From: Bos javanicus | Taxonomy: Eukaryota; Chordata; Mammalia; Artiodactyla; Bovidae | DNA: 64,000 bases | Direction of reading: 5' to 3' | NCBI RefSeq assembly: GCF_032452875.1 | Contig: NC_083869.1 | Span: 74,766,501-74,830,500, forward strand | In this document: one piece after another, positions 1 to 12,121 of the stretch | How the letters are laid out: every line of letters starts with the position of its first letter | Position numbering within the stretch: the first letter of the stretch is position 1 | Translations under genes and position numbers: made by a program | The notes under the pieces: model-generated | The model's database searches: none | The model's input: only the letters and a program-made list of their open reading frames with translations | What the model was told of the DNA's origin: nothing

Positions 1-901
1 AATTGCTCATTTTTTATTTATATATTACTCCTCAGGTACCCATAGAAGCTGTTCAAGATACCATACTATGGCTTGTGAGTGGCAAAGAGAGAAAGAAAAT
101 GTCATCTACACGTAGCAAGAAAATTTCTGATTGAAAAAGAAAAAAATATTTATTAAGGGGACATCTGTGTGTATGTGTCTGTGTTTGCATGTCTTTGAAA
201 GCTGGACATGTTGTAAAACACACACACACACATGCATACCCAAACACTTCTAAAAGCAGTGGGCATTCATGTTTAGCCTTTTGAAGACTGCAAGGGGTAG
301 AGAAAAAACAGCATGAACAAAGCCACACGGACCTCAAATGTACTCTGTGTTCAGGGAACGTAAACTTAGTAACAGCAGAGGGCATGTCTTATACCGCTCA
401 ATTCTCTATGTATATTCAGCAATTGTTTCTTGAAAAGGACAAGTGATCTAATATGTGGATGCACAGAGTTAGGATGGAAGTAGTGAATGTTTGGTAACAA
501 ACATAAGACATCTGTAGGAAAACTGCTCCCAAATCATGACACCAACAACTGCTCCAAGTCTCAGAGCATCAGAGGCCGTGTTCTAGCATGAAGATAAAGC
601 GTCTTTGGGGTAGAGGGTTAGGGGAGAAATCTGAGGATACTCTCCTTCTCCCTCTGTAAGATTAACTAGAAGGTCAGAGAGAGCTTCATGTTGAGATGGT
701 GCTGACTGGAATACAGTTCCTGCCAACCAGAGGGCTGGGAGCTTCTGATCCAGAAATAAAAAAAGGCAGCATAAGCCAATTCAGCTTATGTGTTGGCAAA
801 ACCAATGGTTATTGAAAACTTAAAACTTCACTGAGAATCGTCAGCTTCTACAATCAGGCTATGCATTTATGTTGTGTTTAATGTCCTTATTAATGTGTTG
901 T
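1..901. other. Unassigned AT-rich sequence
   Basis: No repeat family or gene is recognisable. A GT-rich run near 165-190 faces a short CA microsatellite at about 218-232. The minus-strand open frame here runs through these simple repeats, has no domain and is not credible as a gene. Confidence 0.5.
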
Positions 902-913
902 CCTCATTAATTT

Positions 914-1123
914 TGGGGTTTCCCTTGTAGCTCAGTTGGTAAAGAATATGCCTGCAGTGCAAGAGACCTGAGTTTGATCCCTGGATCGAGAAGGTCCTCT
1001 GGAGAAGGAAATGGCAACCCACTGCAGTATCCCTGTCTGGAAAATCTCATGGACAGAGAAGACTGGTGGGCTGCAGTCCATGGGGTTGCACAGAATTGGC
1101 CATGACTGAGCGACTAACACACA
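914..1123 (+). mobile_element. Bov-tA SINE, full length
   Basis: Ruminant tRNA-Glu-related SINE. The head carries the pol III A-box-like TAGCTCAGTTGG and a B-box-like TTTGATCCC, followed by the BovB-like body (GGAAATGGCAACCCACTGCA) and the usual end CTGAGCGACTAACAC. It is flanked by a perfect 12-bp target duplication, CCTCATTAATTT, at 902-913 and 1124-1135, which fixes both ends. It has no coding capacity and depends on LINE proteins supplied in trans. Confidence 0.93.
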
Positions 1124-1135
1124 CCTCATTAATTT

Positions 1136-1464
1136 ATTTTTCCCCCGTGATTTTGTACTACAAGGTTGTAAGAAATGAGATACTGTGGACACAACTGTTT
1201 GGTAGAAGAAATTCAGTATCCCTACTGTAATATGACTGCAAGCAGCCTACTAGGTTTGAAGATTCTTGAGGAAAGGGATGTCTTTGTATTGCCAGAAATG
1301 AGCTGAGTGTCGTGCATATATTAGCTACTTAGCAAAAGCTTTATAAATGGATATATGAGTGAATGACAGTGGTCCTTCTTGACAGTTTTCCCTTGAAATT
1401 TTTCATTCTATCACTTGAGTCTGCATGATGCCTATTCATTGTAATGAGCCTACAATCTTTGGCA
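1136..1464. other. Unassigned sequence
   Basis: Short AT-rich spacer between a SINE and a BovB 3' end. Nothing is recognisable in it. Confidence 0.5.
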
Positions 1465-1473
1465 CAGTTCAGT

Positions 1474-3564
1474 TCAGTCACTCCATGAATCACATGCAAC
1501 CCCATGAATCACAGCACGCCAGGCCTCCCTGTCCATCGCCAACTCCCGGAGTTCACTCAGACTCAAGTCCATCAAGTCAGTGATGCCATCCAGCCATCTC
1601 ATCCTCTGTCGTCCCCTTCTCCTCCTGCCCCCAATCCCTCCCAGCATCAGAGTCTTTTCCAATGAGTCAACTCTTCGCATGAGGTGGCCAAAGTACTGGA
1701 GTTTCACCTTTAGCATCATTTCCTCCAAAGAAATCCCAGGACTGATCTCCTTTAGAATGGACTGGTTGGATCTCCTTGCAGAACAAGGGACTCTCAAGAG
1801 TCTTCTCCAACACCACAGTTCAAAAGTATCAATTCTTCGACACTCAGCTTTCTTCACAGTCCAACTCTCACATCCATACATGACCACAGAAAAAACCATA
1901 GCCTTGACTAGACGGACCTTTGTTGGCAAAGTAATGTCTCTGCTTTTGAATATGCTATCTAGGTTGGTCATAACTTTTCTTCCAAGGAGTAAGCGTCTTT
2001 TAATTTCATGGCTGCAGTCACCATCTGCAGTGATTTTGGAGCCCCCCAAAATAAAGTCTGACACTGTTTCCACTGTTTCCACATCTATTTCCCATGAAGT
2101 GATGGGACAAGATGCCAGGATCTTTGTTTTCTGAATGTTGAGCTTTAAGCCAACTTTTTCACTCTTTTCCTCTTTCACTTTCATCAAGAGGCTTTTTAGT
2201 TCCTCTTCACTTTCTGCCATAAGGGTGGTGTCATCTGCATATGTGAGGTTATTGATATTTCTCCTGGCAATCTTGATTCCAGCTTGTGCTTCTTCCAGTC
2301 CAGCGTTTCTCATGATGTACTCTGCATAGAAGTTAAATAAGCAGGGTGACAATATACAGCCTTGATGTACTGCTTTTCCTATTTGGAACCAGTCTGTTGT
2401 TCCATGTCCAGTTCTAACTGTTGCTTCCTGACCTGCATACAGATTTCTCAAGAGGCAGATCAGGTGGTCTGGTATTCCCATCTCTTGAAGAATTTTCCAC
2501 AGTTTATTGTGATCCACAGAGTCAAAGGCTCTGGCATAGTCAATAAAGCAGAAATAGATGTTTTTCTGGAACTCTCTTGCTTTTTCCATGATCCAGCGGA
2601 TGTTGGCAATTTGATCTCTGGTTCCTCTGCCTTTTCTAAAACCAGCTTGTACATCAGGAAGTTCATGGTTCACATATTGCTAAAGCCTGGCTTGGAGAAT
2701 TTTGAGCATTACTTTACTAGCAAGTGAGATGAGTGCAATTGTGCAGTAGTTTGAGCATTCTTTGGCATTGCCTTTCTTTGGGATTGGAATGAAAATTGAC
2801 CTTTTCCAGTCCTGTGTCCACTGCTGAGTTTTCCAAATTTGCTGGCATATTGAGTGCAGCACTTTCACAGCATCATCTTTCAGGATTTGAAGTAGCTCAA
2901 CTGGAATTCCATCACCTCCACTGGCTTTATTCGTAGCGATGCTTCCTAAGGCCCACTGGACTTCACATTCCAGGATGTCTGGCTCTAGGTCAGTGATTAC
3001 ACCATTGTGATTATCTGGGCCATGAAGATCTTTTTTGTACAGTTCTTCTGTGTATTCTTGCCACCTCTTCTTAATCTCTTCTGCTTCCGTTAGGTCCATA
3101 CCATTTCTGTCCTTTATCAAGCCCATCTTTGCATGAAATGTTCTCTTGGTATGTCTAATTTTCTTGAAGAGATCTCTAGTCTTTCCCATTCTGTTGTTTT
3201 CCTCTATTTCTTTGCATTGATCACTGAGGAAGGCTTTCCTATCTCTTCTTGCCATTCTTTGGAACTCTGCATTCAGATGTTTATATCTTTCCTTTTCTCC
3301 TTTGCTTTTTGCCTCTCTTTTTTTCACAGCTATTTGTAAGTCCTCCCCAGACAGCCATTTTGCTTTTCTGAATTTCTTTTCCATGGGAATGGTCTTGATC
3401 CCTGTCTCCTGTACAATGCCATGAACCTCCGTCCATAGTTCATCAGGCACTCTATCTATCAGATCTAGTCCCTTAAATCTATTTCTCACTTCCACTGTAT
3501 AATCATAAGGGATTTGATTTAGGTCATACCTGAATGGTCTATTGATTTTCCCTACTTTCTTCAA
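1474..3564 (-). pseudogene. BovB reverse transcriptase region (broken)
   Basis: Two long minus-strand frames carry the reverse transcriptase of an RTE-type LINE. The upstream frame (3564 to 2680, 294 aa) holds the region leading into the RT fold, including FIPIPKKGNAKECSNY. The downstream frame (2673 to 1474, 399 aa) has motif A (FIDYARAFD, residues about 43-51), motif B in altered form (VHQGCILSP, usually VRQGC) and motif C (YADD, residues 145-148). Its C-terminal part contains ELWCWRRLLRVP and the basic GGRRRRGRQRMRWLDGIT. The protein would copy element RNA into DNA at a nicked target. A stop and frame change between 2673 and 2680 separate the two frames, so the gene is dead although its catalytic motifs survive. 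Confidence 0.9.
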
Positions 3565-4470
3565 TTTAAGTCTGAATTTGGTAATAAGGAGTTCATGATC
3601 TGAGCCACAGTCAGCTCCCAGTCTTGTTTTTGCGGACTCTATAGAGCTTCTCCATCTTTGGCAGCAAAGAACATAATCAGTCTGATTTCAGTGTTGACCA
3701 TCTGGTGATGTCCGTGTGTAGAGTCTTCTCTTGTGTTGTTGAAAGAGGGTGTTTGTTATGACCAGTGCATTTTCTTGGCAAAACTCTATTAGTCTTTGCC
3801 CTGCTTCATTCCGTATTCCAAGGCCAAATTTGCCTGTTTATCCTGGTGTTTCTTGACTTCCTACTTTTGCATTCCAGTCCCCTATAATGAAAAGGACATC
3901 TTTTTTGGGTGTTAGTTCTAAAAGGTCTTGTAGGTCTTCCTAGAACCGTTCAACTTCAGCTTCTTCAGCGTTACTAGTTGGGGCATAGACTTGGATTACT
4001 GTGATATTGAATGGTTTGCCTTGGAAACGAACAGAGATCATTCTGTTGTTTTTGAGATTGCATCCAAGTACTGCGTTTCGGACTCTTTTGTTGACCATGA
4101 TGGCCACTCCATTTCTCTTGAGGGATTCCTGCCTGCAGTAGTAGATATAATGGTCATCTGAGTTAAATTCACCCATTCCAGTCCATTTCAGTTTGCTGAT
4201 TCCTAGATTGTTGACATTGTTGACATGACACTCTTGCCATCTCTTGTTTGACCACTTCCAATTTGCCTTGATTTGTGGACCTGACATTCCAGGTTCCTAT
4301 GCAATATTGCTCTTTACAGCATCGGACCTTGCTTCTATCACCAGTCACATCCACAGCTGGGTATTGTTTTTGCTTTGTCTCCATCCCTTCATTCTTTCTG
4401 GAGTTATTTCTCCACTGATCTCCAGTAGCATATTGGGCACCTACTGACCTGGGGAGGTTCTCTTTCAGTA
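3565..4470 (-). pseudogene. BovB endonuclease region (broken)
   Basis: This is the N-terminal apurinic/apyrimidinic-type endonuclease of the same BovB, which nicks target DNA to prime reverse transcription. On the minus strand it shows VYAPTSNAEEAE (frame 4287-3940), the metal-site region GDWNAKVG near 3865-3900, and the catalytic SDH near 3594-3602 just before the RT frame. An overlapping minus frame (4732-4169) carries the upstream part, including IGTWNVRS, so at least one frameshift lies inside the domain. Stops between 3565 and 3940 confirm decay. Confidence 0.85.
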
Positions 4471-4672
4471 TCCTATCATTTTGCCTTTTCATACTGTTCA
4501 TGGGGTTCTCAAGGCAAGAATACTGAAGTGGTTTGCCATTCCCTCCTCCAGTGGACCACATTCTGTCAGATCTCTCCACCATGACCCGCCTGTCTTGGGT
4601 TGCCCCACGGGCATGGCTTAGTTTCATGTTAGACAAGGCTGTGGTCCCAGTGTGATTAGATTGACTGGATAA

Positions 4673-6144
4673 ACAGAAATTAAGAAGCTTTCTACAGCAT
4701 AATAAAATACGTTTCTTGCTTTGTAAGCTCAATTCTATTCTATTTCATTAAATTCAACAAGTATGTATTGAATCTTCTCTATGTGTCAGAAACTGAGGTT
4801 CTGTGGTTTCAGTGATGATGAACGCTTGATCCACACTTTCAAAGATCTCACTGTCAAGTGCAGAAATAGATCACCTTATTTTTCTTTTAATGTGCAAATG
4901 GCACTTTAATAATTGCACCTTTACAGAGTCAATAAAGAGGTGTGATTCTCTCTGAAAGGCTCAAATGAAAGGTTTTGAGGGATGTACTGTTGACCCAAAC
5001 TCCAGTTGTAAAGTGAGATTAACAAGGCAGTCAAAACTGAGAATGAAATCTACTTTTAAGGTGTTGATAAGAAATGAGTCTCTTTTACCATGAGAAGCAA
5101 TGATCAAGGAACAGATACATAGGTTAGAATTGGAAAAAATACAGCAAATTGTATTGAATCTATGTTTTCCTAGGGAGATTTTCTTTTCTTAAATTAATTC
5201 ACAACAAAGAATTTGATTTTATAATTTTATTCTGTGCTTTTAAGCGAAAGAAAGGAGTGAATTCTCCAATGGTGCATTTTTTATACTAAGCCATCAATTT
5301 ACATAGCTGCAACATAAACAGTCTCAAATGATAACTCTAAAATATCAAGAACAAAACACTATCCATTTTTTGTTTTTGACTTGTTCTGGAATTATTATGT
5401 AGACTTCATATATTTGTTGTTCAGTATTATATTATTTCTCAGGCAATTACATTTTTACTGACAATTTGGAGGATTTACTTGATATAATCATTGAATACAA
5501 GCACAGTACTAAGTATTTAAATGAGAATGTTATCAAATGAGTCTAATTTTTCTTGTCCTGTTATAACCAGATTATTTTTAATATGTAGGATTTATTAAAC
5601 CATATTCTCAATTATGCTGGGAAATTTAAATCAAGCAAGCATTTCACACATAATATTGCCTTCTGATAAGGTTGACATTTACAAGATGGTGAGTAACATT
5701 TTGTATGCTTATTTCTTAAGTACTTTTGATTTTGCCAATGCAAGATGCATTAGCTAAGATCAGGCAAATTATGTTTAGGTATATGGATTAATCAGATGCT
5801 CCATCTTGTCTGAAATATTGATAGGAATGTTTAGCAACTGTACCAACTAGACTGAGGGGCCAAAATGAATACAGATTTTGCTATAAATTGCAAATAAGTG
5901 CAAAATTAATCTGGTTGACTTAATCAGAAATACTGAATAATATTTGCATCTCAAGTAATTTTATTTTGATTTGTAGAATTCACTGGCAATGTAAAATGGC
6001 AATTTTATAAATCTTCACTTAGGAATAATGACAAAGAGAATTTATCTTCCAGATTAATATTTATGTTGCATAAGCTTATTTCAGACATTGCCTATTTGGT
6101 GAAAATGCTTAGGAAAAAATGAACATTGGGAGATTAGATTGATG
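4673..6144. other. Unassigned AT-rich sequence, 1.5 kb
   Basis: No open frame of note, no recognisable interspersed repeat and no CpG-rich segment. It appears to be ordinary intergenic sequence. Confidence 0.5.
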
Positions 6145-6378
6145 TACACACAGTACTATATATAAAATAGGTAACTAGTAAAAACCAACTGTATAGCATA
6201 GGGAACTCTACTCAGTACTCTGAAATGGCCTATATGGAAAAGAATTTAAAAAAGTATATATATATATATATGATTCATTTTGCTATACACTTGAAACTTA
6301 CATAACATTGTAAATCAACTGTACTCTAATAATTTTTTTTAGAAGAAGAAAGATTAAAAAATAATAAAAAAATAAAAA
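6145..6378 (+). mobile_element. L1 3' end fragment
   Basis: Matches the typical ruminant L1 3' UTR: ACTGTATAGCATAGGGAACT, then a TA run at 6256-6271, then TATACACTTGAAACTTACAT and an A-rich tail to about 6378. It is only the last 230 bp or so of an element and has no coding content. Confidence 0.8.
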
Positions 6379-7153
6379 TAATGACTTGTCATCACAGGTG
6401 GGTTTTAAGACATATTTCTTGATTGAACTACTAATACAAATGCAAACATTGGATGGCAAATTAAAGCGTTTTAGGTGTGACTTCGACATGTGCAACTGGG
6501 TCCAGTTCTCTCTGGTTCTATTCAACCCATTACCCCCAGAAACCTTCTCCTAGTATTTTGAGTTGAAATTCCCTACAATCAGTGGAAGTGACTGTGATAA
6601 AAACTTTGTGAAAAAGCACATTCAGAGCCAGAATTAAACATTCACATTCCTTTTTCCCTTTCAACTTTCTTTGTAAATAAACATGCAGTTTTCATTTATT
6701 CCAATCTTTTGAATTATTTTTCTAATTAGTGACTATTATTGAGCATATTTAGAATTAATCAATTTTATGAACATGTTTATAAGAAAGGATGAATTTAGTC
6801 ATTTTCCCATTTTCACACTTCAGAATTATACAAGATTCTCACTCACTTTTAAGATGGAACAGTAGCTAATCTCAGCCCTACTTACTTGAGAGAATATACA
6901 TGAAGGTAAATGTATTTTGAGAAAGCTAACTCAGTGTATAGTAGGATATATTCCTTCTGTCCCTAGTCCAGGCCTAGGGAGAGAAAGCTATGAGAACTCT
7001 GAGAGAGACAGTCATTTTCTAAAATATCTGTATCAATAGTATCAAGGAATGTGCTTAATATGTTATAGACACTTGACTCAGGCATTTAACAATATATAGC
7101 TGGACTTCCTTGGGCTTCTGTTAGAGCAGAGAATTTTTTTTAAATTTATCAGT
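6379..7153. other. Unassigned AT-rich sequence
   Basis: No recognisable gene or repeat. The minus-strand frame at 6298-6525 is built mostly from the A-rich L1 tail. Confidence 0.45.
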
Positions 7154-7279
7154 ACTTGGAGAAGGAAAATGGCAACCCACTCCAGTACTCTTGCCTGGAG
7201 AATCCCATGGAAGGAGGAGCCTGGTAGGCTACAGTCCATGGTGTCACAAAGAGTCCGACACGACTGAGCGACTTCACTA
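7154..7279 (+). mobile_element. BovA-type SINE fragment
   Basis: Contains the BovB-derived body shared by Bov-tA and BovA2 (CAACCCACTCCAGTACTCTT through GACACGACTGAGCGACTTCA) but no tRNA-like head. It is a 5'-truncated or monomeric copy. The low number of differences from other copies suggests a fairly young insertion. Confidence 0.88.
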
Positions 7280-8044
7280 TACAATATTTCAGATGGTGAT
7301 AAGTATTGTAGAAAAGATAAATTCTGGGGAAAGTGATCCATGTTCAATGTGAAGATTGCTGTTTTATATAGGAAGAAAATAAAGGCCTTAACTTTAACAT
7401 TTAAGTGGATACCAGAGAAATGACTCTGTGTTGGAGAAGAACATCCAATACAGGAAACAATAGCAAGTACCAAGGATTGTGCTTAGCTAGTTTTAGGAAG
7501 AACAAGGAGACATTACAAAAGGGAAGAAAGCTAGTGAGAGACAGCAGAGAGAGTCTCATAGACGATGATAAAGGATTTGATCCCTCCTCTCAGTGAGAAA
7601 GGACGCCAAGTGAGGACTGTGAGACGAGGAATGGGGTGAAGGCACTGAAATATTCAAAGGCTGATATTTTGAGAGTAGATGCTGGAGCATGAGGGCAGTG
7701 TCTGGGAACTCACTAAAGATGTTGCAATAATCCAGACAAGAGATCATGGCAAAAGAAGTTTTCAGTTTCAAGAATACTTTGCAGAGTCAAGTGTTTGGAT
7801 GTGTTCTGTTGATTGGGAAGAAAAGAGAAAGCAAGCATTCTTCAAGAGACTTACTGTTTGTTTTGCTGAGAGTTTTACTTTCATTTTAGGTTCAAAGACT
7901 TTGTTAACCAAAGAAGCTATTCATTATACACATATATACAATTTCAATTTTTGTAGATTATTTGACTTGATTTCAATATACAGTCATTAAAAGAAAAGAA
8001 ATAGAAGCAGTCATTAAAAGAAAAGAAATAGAAGCAATAGAAAG
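7280..8044. other. Unassigned sequence with a 27-bp tandem duplication
   Basis: The stretch near 7700-7750 (TTGCAATAATCCAGACAAGA) resembles an old mammalian interspersed repeat that I cannot name. A perfect 27-bp unit beginning CAGTCATTAAAAG is present twice, at 7981-8007 and 8008-8034. The plus-strand frame 7679-7990 has no recognisable domain. Confidence 0.5.
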
Positions 8045-8053
8045 AAGTAACAG

Positions 8054-8283
8054 TGTGTGTACACGCATGCTAAGTTGCTTCACTCATGTCTGACTCTTTG
8101 TGACCCCATGGACTACAGCCCACCAGGTTCTGCTGTCTATGGGATTCTCCAGGCAAGAATTCTGGAGTGGGTTGCCATGCTCTCCCCCAGAGCATCTTCC
8201 TGACCCAGGAATTGAACTGTCATCTCTTATGTCTCCTGTATTAGCAGGCCAGTTCTTTACCACTAGTGCCACCTGGAAGCCCT
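8054..8283 (-). mobile_element. Bov-tA SINE, full length
   Basis: On the minus strand it runs from a tRNA-like head (right end, GGGCTTCCAGGTGGCACTAG) to the BovB-like tail at the left. It is flanked by a perfect 9-bp duplication, AAGTAACAG, at 8045-8053 and 8284-8292. The head is more diverged than in the copy at 24018, so it is probably older. Confidence 0.9.
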
Positions 8284-8292
8284 AAGTAACAG

Positions 8293-8810
8293 CATATACC
8301 CCAAGTTGGTGATGTACACATCCAGACTTGAACAGCCCTGGGAATTCTTGAATGACTGTAATCTGGAGTCCCAGCTGGGAAAGAGTCCCAGACCATGCAT
8401 CCACCCAGTGGGTGGGACTTCACACTGCAGCTTTGGGGACTCCTGCTTATAATCTCAGGCTACAAACTGATATCATCATCAATTTGTGAGCAAAAACTCT
8501 GTTCTGGTTTTAATTTTTACAGTGCAATTTTTTTCACCTTGTTAGTCATAAGATTTCTTAGACCCTGGGGACTGGCCAGGCCCTGTGGAGCTTAAAAAAT
8601 TTCAAGACCCACTGCCTTTCCTATCTAAGGTGCTGCTTAACTTGCTGGTAAAAATTGGTGTGCTTGCAGGCAGGCATACATGTCCAGGAAGGGCTTAGGC
8701 AAAGTCAGAAGTCAGTCAGAGGCATGCTACCCTACTTCTGAAGCTTGAACAAGACTACTTCCATTTTAATTTATTTAACACTGTTTCTGAACACTGGGGA
8801 TGAAAATACA
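8293..8810. other. Unassigned sequence
   Basis: About 520 bp with no recognisable repeat, domain or signal. Confidence 0.45.
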
Positions 8811-8822
8811 GTTGTTTACTAA

Positions 8823-9038
8823 AAGAAAGAAAGTGAAGTCGCTCAGTTGTATCTGACTTTTTGAGACCCCATGGTCTGTAGCCTACCAGGCTCATCCATC
8901 CATGGAATTTTCCAGGCAAGAATACTGGAGCAGGTTGCCATTTCCTTCTCCAGAGGATCTTCCTGCCCCAGGGATCAAACCCAGATCTCCCACATTGAAG
9001 GCAGATACTTTATTGTCTGAGCCACCAGGGAAGCCCCT
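8823..9038 (-). mobile_element. Bov-tA SINE, full length
   Basis: Full-length SINE with the tRNA-like head at the right (GAGCCACCAGGGAAGCCCC read on the plus strand). A perfect 12-bp target duplication, GTTGTTTACTAA, lies at 8811-8822 and 9039-9050. Confidence 0.94.
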
Positions 9039-9050
9039 GTTGTTTACTAA

Positions 9051-10122
9051 GGGAGGGAACAATTCAGGACACGGATAGGGATCTGGACTTGGCAAATTTG
9101 AGGTGACTGCTGACACCCAAGTGGAGGCATGGACATTTGACTAACTCTATACATGAATGTTGAGTAGAAGGAAGGCAAGCAGAGAGGAAGAATGCACAGG
9201 AAGAAAGGATGCACCAACATAAGTAGTAGCAAAAAGTGTGAAATTTAAATATAACTGAAAGTCAAGAAATATTTTCTCAGTGAATAATTTTAGTTCTCTG
9301 TGGGCTAAAGCTAATTAGTAATGTAAGAATTAAATGAGCAGAAGTGGAAACTATTTCCCCAGCAGTGACACCTGGATTTTTAAAAGCTATTTTGGCAGAT
9401 TCATGGCACTCTTCAAATCTAGCAAATGGCTGAAATTCTGTATTTTAGTTAGTGTGACCTGTGTTCTTGTGTTTTTTCATTAATGCCTCATATATATTTG
9501 CAAAGAGAGAAAGATCACATTAGTTATAATATATTTTTAAAGGAAAACAATTTCAAAATGATTACATATTTGAAAATATAGAATAATGTTTAGTAATTAC
9601 ATGTCATGTCTAACTATTGAAAGTACTTCCATGTGGATTACTAACCAGTGAACAATCATTCACTAGGTATATACTATGTATATTGCATTGTGGTAAAGAA
9701 GTAATAATCACAATGTTGAGCAATCCTTGGTTATGCACAGTGATTAGGTTGGAAGAGTCCCCAGGGAAAAGTGCACTTGACCAGAGGATGGAGGTAAACA
9801 CTACGAGGGCTTGGAGTTATGAATATTACCAGCAACTTTAGTCGTATTATTATTATTATTTTCTATTGTGTTTTGGCTGATAAGAAGGGTATCTCATTAC
9901 ATTCTCACAACAATCTTGAGGTTTGTGCTTCTTTGAAAGTAGTTGAAATTCATGCCCAGAAAAGTCATACTTTTCCAAAGATCATACAACTTTCTGCTTG
10001 CAGTTCTAAAATCACCTGAAAATGGACTTGATTAGGGGAAAGGCTAGATGTTTTTAGAATTCCTAAGAGTTGTTGATCCTCAAATCTTCCTTCGCAACTA
10101 AATCTTATAATCTCTGTTCTGT
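9051..10122. other. Unassigned AT-rich sequence, 1.1 kb
   Basis: Apart from a short TTA microsatellite at about 9847-9860, no repeat or gene is recognisable. Overlapping small frames on both strands near 9610-10019 have no domain. Confidence 0.5.
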
Positions 10123-10450
10123 CAGTTCAGTTCAGTCACTCAGTTGTGTCTGACTATCTGCGACCCCATGAATCACATCACGCCAGGACTCCCTGTCCAT
10201 CACCAACTCCTGGAGTTCACTCAAATTCACATCCATCGAGTCGGTGATGCCATCCAGCCATCTCATCCTCTGTCGTCCCCTTTTCCTCTTGCCCTCAATC
10301 CCTCCCAGCATCAGAGTCTTTTCCAATGAGTCAACTCTTCACATGAGGTGGCCAAAGTACTGGAGTTTCAACTTTAGCATCATTCCTTCCAAAGAACACC
10401 AGGACTGACCTCTTTTAGAATGGACTGGTTGGATCTCCTCGCAGTCCAAG
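10123..10450 (-). mobile_element. BovB 3' end, 5' truncated
   Basis: Last 330 bp or so of BovB in minus orientation, starting with CAGTTCAGTTCAGTCACTCA at 10123. It encodes only the end of the protein, including KRGRQRMRWLDGITDSMD in the minus frame 10326-10132. No clear target duplication was found. Confidence 0.92.
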
Positions 10451-10563
10451 TTATCACCTCTTTAATCTAGTCTAGAAGCATTTTCTCCTCTCATAGCCTA
10501 AATATAAAACTTTATTATTGTTTTGTACTTTTACTATGCAATGATATGAAATAAAACAACCTT

Positions 10564-11310
10564 AAAGTGAAGAACTGAAGAGCCTCTTAATGAAAGTGAA
10601 AGAGGAGAATGAAGAAGTTAGCTTAAAGCTCAACATTCAGAAAACTAAGATCATGGCATCTGGTCCTATCACTTCACGGCAAATAGAGGGGAAACAGTGG
10701 GAACAGTGGCTGACTTATTTTTCTGGGCTCCAAAATCACTGCAGATGATGACTGCAGCCATGAAATTAAAAGACACTCCTTGGACGGAAAGTTATGACCA
10801 ACCTAAACAGCAGATTAAAAAGCAGAGGCATTACTTTGTCAACAAAGGTCCGTCTAGTCAAGGCTATGGTTTTTCCAGAAGTCATGTATGGATGTGAGTT
10901 GCACTGTGAAGAAAGCTGGGTGCCAAATAATTGATGCTTTTGAACTGTGGTGTTGGAGAAGACTCTTGAGAGTCCCTTGGATGGCAGGGAGATCAAACCA
11001 GTCCATTCTAAAGGAAATCAGTCCTGGGTGTTCATTGGAAGGACTGATGTTGAAGCTGAAGCTCCAATACTTTGGCCATTTAATGCGAAGAGCTGACTTA
11101 TTGGAAAAGACCCTGATGCTGGGAAACACTGAGGGCAGGAAGAGAAGGGGACAACAGAGGATGAGATGGTTGGATGGCATCACTGACTCAATGGACATGG
11201 GTTTGGGTAAACTCCATGAGTTGGTGATGGGCAGGGAGTCCTGGTGTGCTGCGGTTCATGGGGTCACAAAGAGTTGGACATGACTGAGTGAGTGAACTGA
11301 ACTGAACTGA
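10564..11310 (+). mobile_element. BovB 3' portion, 5' truncated
   Basis: About 750 bp of BovB on the plus strand, starting in the region just after the YADD motif and ending in the GAACT repeats typical of the BovB 3' end (about 11294-11310). The frame 10888-11283 encodes the C-terminal segment (ELWCWRRLLRVPW, RRGQQRMRWLDGIT). Upstream of 10888 the reading frame is broken. It faces the opposite-strand copy at 10123-10450 across only 113 bp. Confidence 0.93.
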
Positions 11311-12121
11311 AGCTATATTACAAAGGGATTTTCTAAGTTATTAACCTTTCTTACAACTGTCAAAATGGAACAGAGTTTCAGTTGATTCATAGGTTTTATG
11401 TATTTTAGCTATGGGGATATTTTTAGGTAAGAAGCAGAAAGATGTACAACTGTGCTGACAATACAATATGAAAAAAAGTGAGAAATTAACTCAGCGCGAA
11501 ATCAACATGATGTAGGATCAATGTGACCACTAAATAGGTGAGAGTTTGCAGGTCAACCTTTCACATGTTCCAAGCAATGTAGTGGTTTTGTTTTCCTGTT
11601 GTTGAACATGATATCTGCCTTTGGCTAAAATCCAATTAAATTAAAGAAATATTTATTTCATTCTCACTATGTATCTAGCATCTCAAATAAGTTTTTCCTG
11701 ACACCACTCATGTATATATTCAGAAACTAAGGCCTATATGAAATTAAATTTCTTAGACTTTGTTCACATGATCAGAAAATTGACTCTTTCTATAACAATG
11801 ACCAGTTCTACCTGCCAAGATATCTCCCAAACTTTTGAGTCAAGGATTAGACATTTTGACATTAGAAAATTTTGACATTAGCCTTAACTTAATCTATAGT
11901 ATAGATTGTGTAAATTCTCCACTAATTAATAATAATGACATCATAGAAAAATATACAACAACACTTGTAAGTGTAAGCCTATAGTAAGAGTCAGAATACT
12001 CTTAATACTGAGGTATTGTATGGTGTTGTGTTAACTATTTCACTATATAAAGGTTAAAAAACAAAGTATATGTATACAGTAGCTATATTTATAATAATCA
12101 TTAATTGAGACACAGCATAAA
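11311..12121. other. Unassigned sequence, 0.8 kb
   Basis: AT-rich and without a recognisable gene. The last 200 bp may be L1 sequence upstream of the ORF2 fossil that follows, but I cannot confirm this by eye. Confidence 0.4.

Larger units (their letters stand above)
1465..4672 (-). mobile_element. BovB LINE (RTE clade), nearly full length
   Basis: About 3.2 kb, the size of a complete BovB. The 3' end lies at 1465, with the characteristic CAGTTCAGTTCAGTCACTC tail on the plus strand. Reading on the minus strand from about 4672, the element runs through an upstream segment, the endonuclease region, the reverse transcriptase and the 3' end. I see no convincing target duplication, so the outer limits are approximate. 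The coding region is broken into at least four frames, so this is a dead copy. It is the most complete BovB in the window. Confidence 0.93.

Noticed and set aside
53..385. 110-residue minus-strand open frame
   Set aside because: It runs through CA/TG simple repeats and gives a Cys/Val-rich translation with no domain.
1580..2727. Plus-strand open frames across the first BovB (and similar ones at 17455-18037, 36632-37811, 40808-41221, 53178-53828)
   Set aside because: These are antisense shadows of the BovB reverse transcriptase, caused by its codon composition. The same translated words recur at every copy.
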